From the NCBI GenBank assembly GCA_030446005.1, contig JASUSP010000010.1:1-43188 (forward strand): a stretch of DNA of 43,188 nucleotides, written 5' to 3'. Source of the stretch: Tepidanaerobacteraceae bacterium. GTDB lineage: Bacteria; Bacillota; Thermosediminibacteria; Thermosediminibacterales; Thermosediminibacteraceae. The position numbers and the translations under genes were made by a program. The number at the start of each line of letters is the position of its first letter. Position 1 is the first letter of the stretch. Positions 42,522-43,188 of the stretch are shown one piece after another. The notes beneath the pieces are model-generated. The model searched no databases, was not told where the DNA came from, and was given only the letters and a program-made list of their open reading frames with translations.

Positions 42522-43188
42522 TTACGTTCTTCTAATATCCGGTTCGGAAAAAATGAAAATTGCGTATCTTATAAATACGTAAAGGATCATCGTTATAGCC
42601 CAGAATTCCATAAATTTGGCCAGATACAAAAACGGACGTATATTTACGATTTTTGCCAAAAATGTATATGCACCCTTCATGGCAATGGCTGTGATGACAA
42701 ATGGAAAGGTAAGAGCCGAATAGCTTGGATAAAACTTTAATCTTATTATCCCGGGGATATACATAATTACTAAAAAAAACATGGATAATGAAAGCAAGCT
42801 CAGGAAAACGATCAAATTCAAACTTTTATCTTGAAACGAACTAAGGTAACCCGCAAGGCATAAACTAGCCGGTGCCGAAAGTATAGCAATCGTCGGAAAT
42901 GCCGGTTCCGGCAGTCTTTTTATAACCAAAACCCTATACAATATCAACGGAAGCAAAATCAAGTAAGCGATAAATCCGAACCAGAACAAGAACCGGCCCA
43001 GGCTGATGAAGCCGAACGCTGGGGAAGTTACGCTTCCGCAAACTATCCCCACGTAAACTATAAAATAGCTTGGGAAAACTTTTTCTATTTTAAAGTTCAA
43101 AATGTACTTTTTCGTGAAAAAATACATCATGACGAGGTGCAGGCATAAACCCGAAAACCACAATAAATATGCTGCTCCGTAAAGGTAA
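42522..43188 (-). CDS. TDT/TehA (SLAC1-like) transporter, C-terminal part cut by window edge
   Basis: The frame is open to the window end, so the start lies beyond 43188; about 221 residues are visible. They form roughly six or seven hydrophobic helices: LYGAAYLLWFSGLCLHL, PSYFIVYVGIVCGSVTSPAFG, FLFWFGFIAYLILLPLIL, and the pattern PAFPTIAILSAPASLCLAGYL typical of the tellurite-resistance/dicarboxylate transporter family. SLAC1-like members are anion channels or sulfite/malate exporters. The substrate is not predictable. A TTG at 43163 is an internal codon rather than the start. Confidence 0.85.
   Translation of the reverse strand, partial: YLYGAAYLLWFSGLCLHLVMMYFFTKKYILNFKIEKVFPSYFIVYVGIVCGSVTSPAFGFISLGRFLFWFGFIAYLILLPLILYRVLVIKRLPEPAFPTIAILSAPASLCLAGYLSSFQDKSLNLIVFLSLLSLSMFFLVIMYIPGIIRLKFYPSYSALTFPFVITAIAMKGAYTFLAKIVNIRPFLYLAKFMEFWAITMILYVFIRYAIFIFSEPDIRRT

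Overview
The window looks like a chromosomal segment of an anaerobic, probably thermophilic Firmicute of the Thermoanaerobacterales/Thermosediminibacterales type. The evidence is the Bacillus/Clostridium-style pur operon with a purine riboswitch, strong Shine-Dalgarno (SD) sites with many TTG and GTG starts, an Fe-S type PurF, NikR, a DUF2600 terpene synthase, and an NADH:flavin oxidoreductase plus Fe-alcohol dehydrogenase pair. The genus is inference.

Layout. 1-352: 3' end of an IS200/IS605-type tnpB element and its right end. 353-2688 (minus): thioredoxin-like protein, DUF1284 protein and a RocR-like sigma-54 activator. 2838-4714 (plus): CCA tRNA nucleotidyltransferase and a YfcE-like phosphoesterase, ending at a bidirectional terminator. 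4751-16251 (minus): the pur operon purK-E-C-S-Q-L-F-M-N-H-D, giving every de novo IMP step except PurB. Its leader carries a sigma-A-type promoter, a consensus PurBox, a guanine-class riboswitch and an intrinsic terminator. 16548-20278 (minus): M19 dipeptidase, endonuclease IV, endonuclease III and a PLP aminotransferase. 20436-23100 (plus): an AT-rich DpnII/MboI-like restriction-modification cassette that looks horizontally acquired. 23323-27110: nitroreductase, then (minus) an old-yellow-enzyme-type oxidoreductase and an Fe-alcohol dehydrogenase, with a broken LysR regulator diverging from them at 27313-27644.

27873-32092: a REC-PAS-PAS-PAS-GGDEF diguanylate cyclase and a divergent methyl-accepting chemotaxis protein. 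32295-34279: a long-chain polyprenyl diphosphate synthase facing a DUF2600 (YtpB-like) large-terpene synthase. 34425-37736: a membrane protein with a degenerate alkaline-phosphatase-like ectodomain, followed by a GT4 glycosyltransferase. 37809-39430: nikR, an ECF transporter S component and a SAM methyltransferase, with a GTGTTAC-N14-GTGTTAC repeat just before the S component. 39517-43188 (minus): CtpA protease, an AarF/UbiB-family protein and a partial TDT/TehA-type transporter.

The most promising candidates for undescribed biology are the NikR-linked ECF S component plus methyltransferase, the polyprenyl synthase/DUF2600 pair, the AlkP-like membrane protein that lacks the usual metal-ligand motif, and the doubly controlled pur leader. 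No tRNA, rRNA or CRISPR array was seen.
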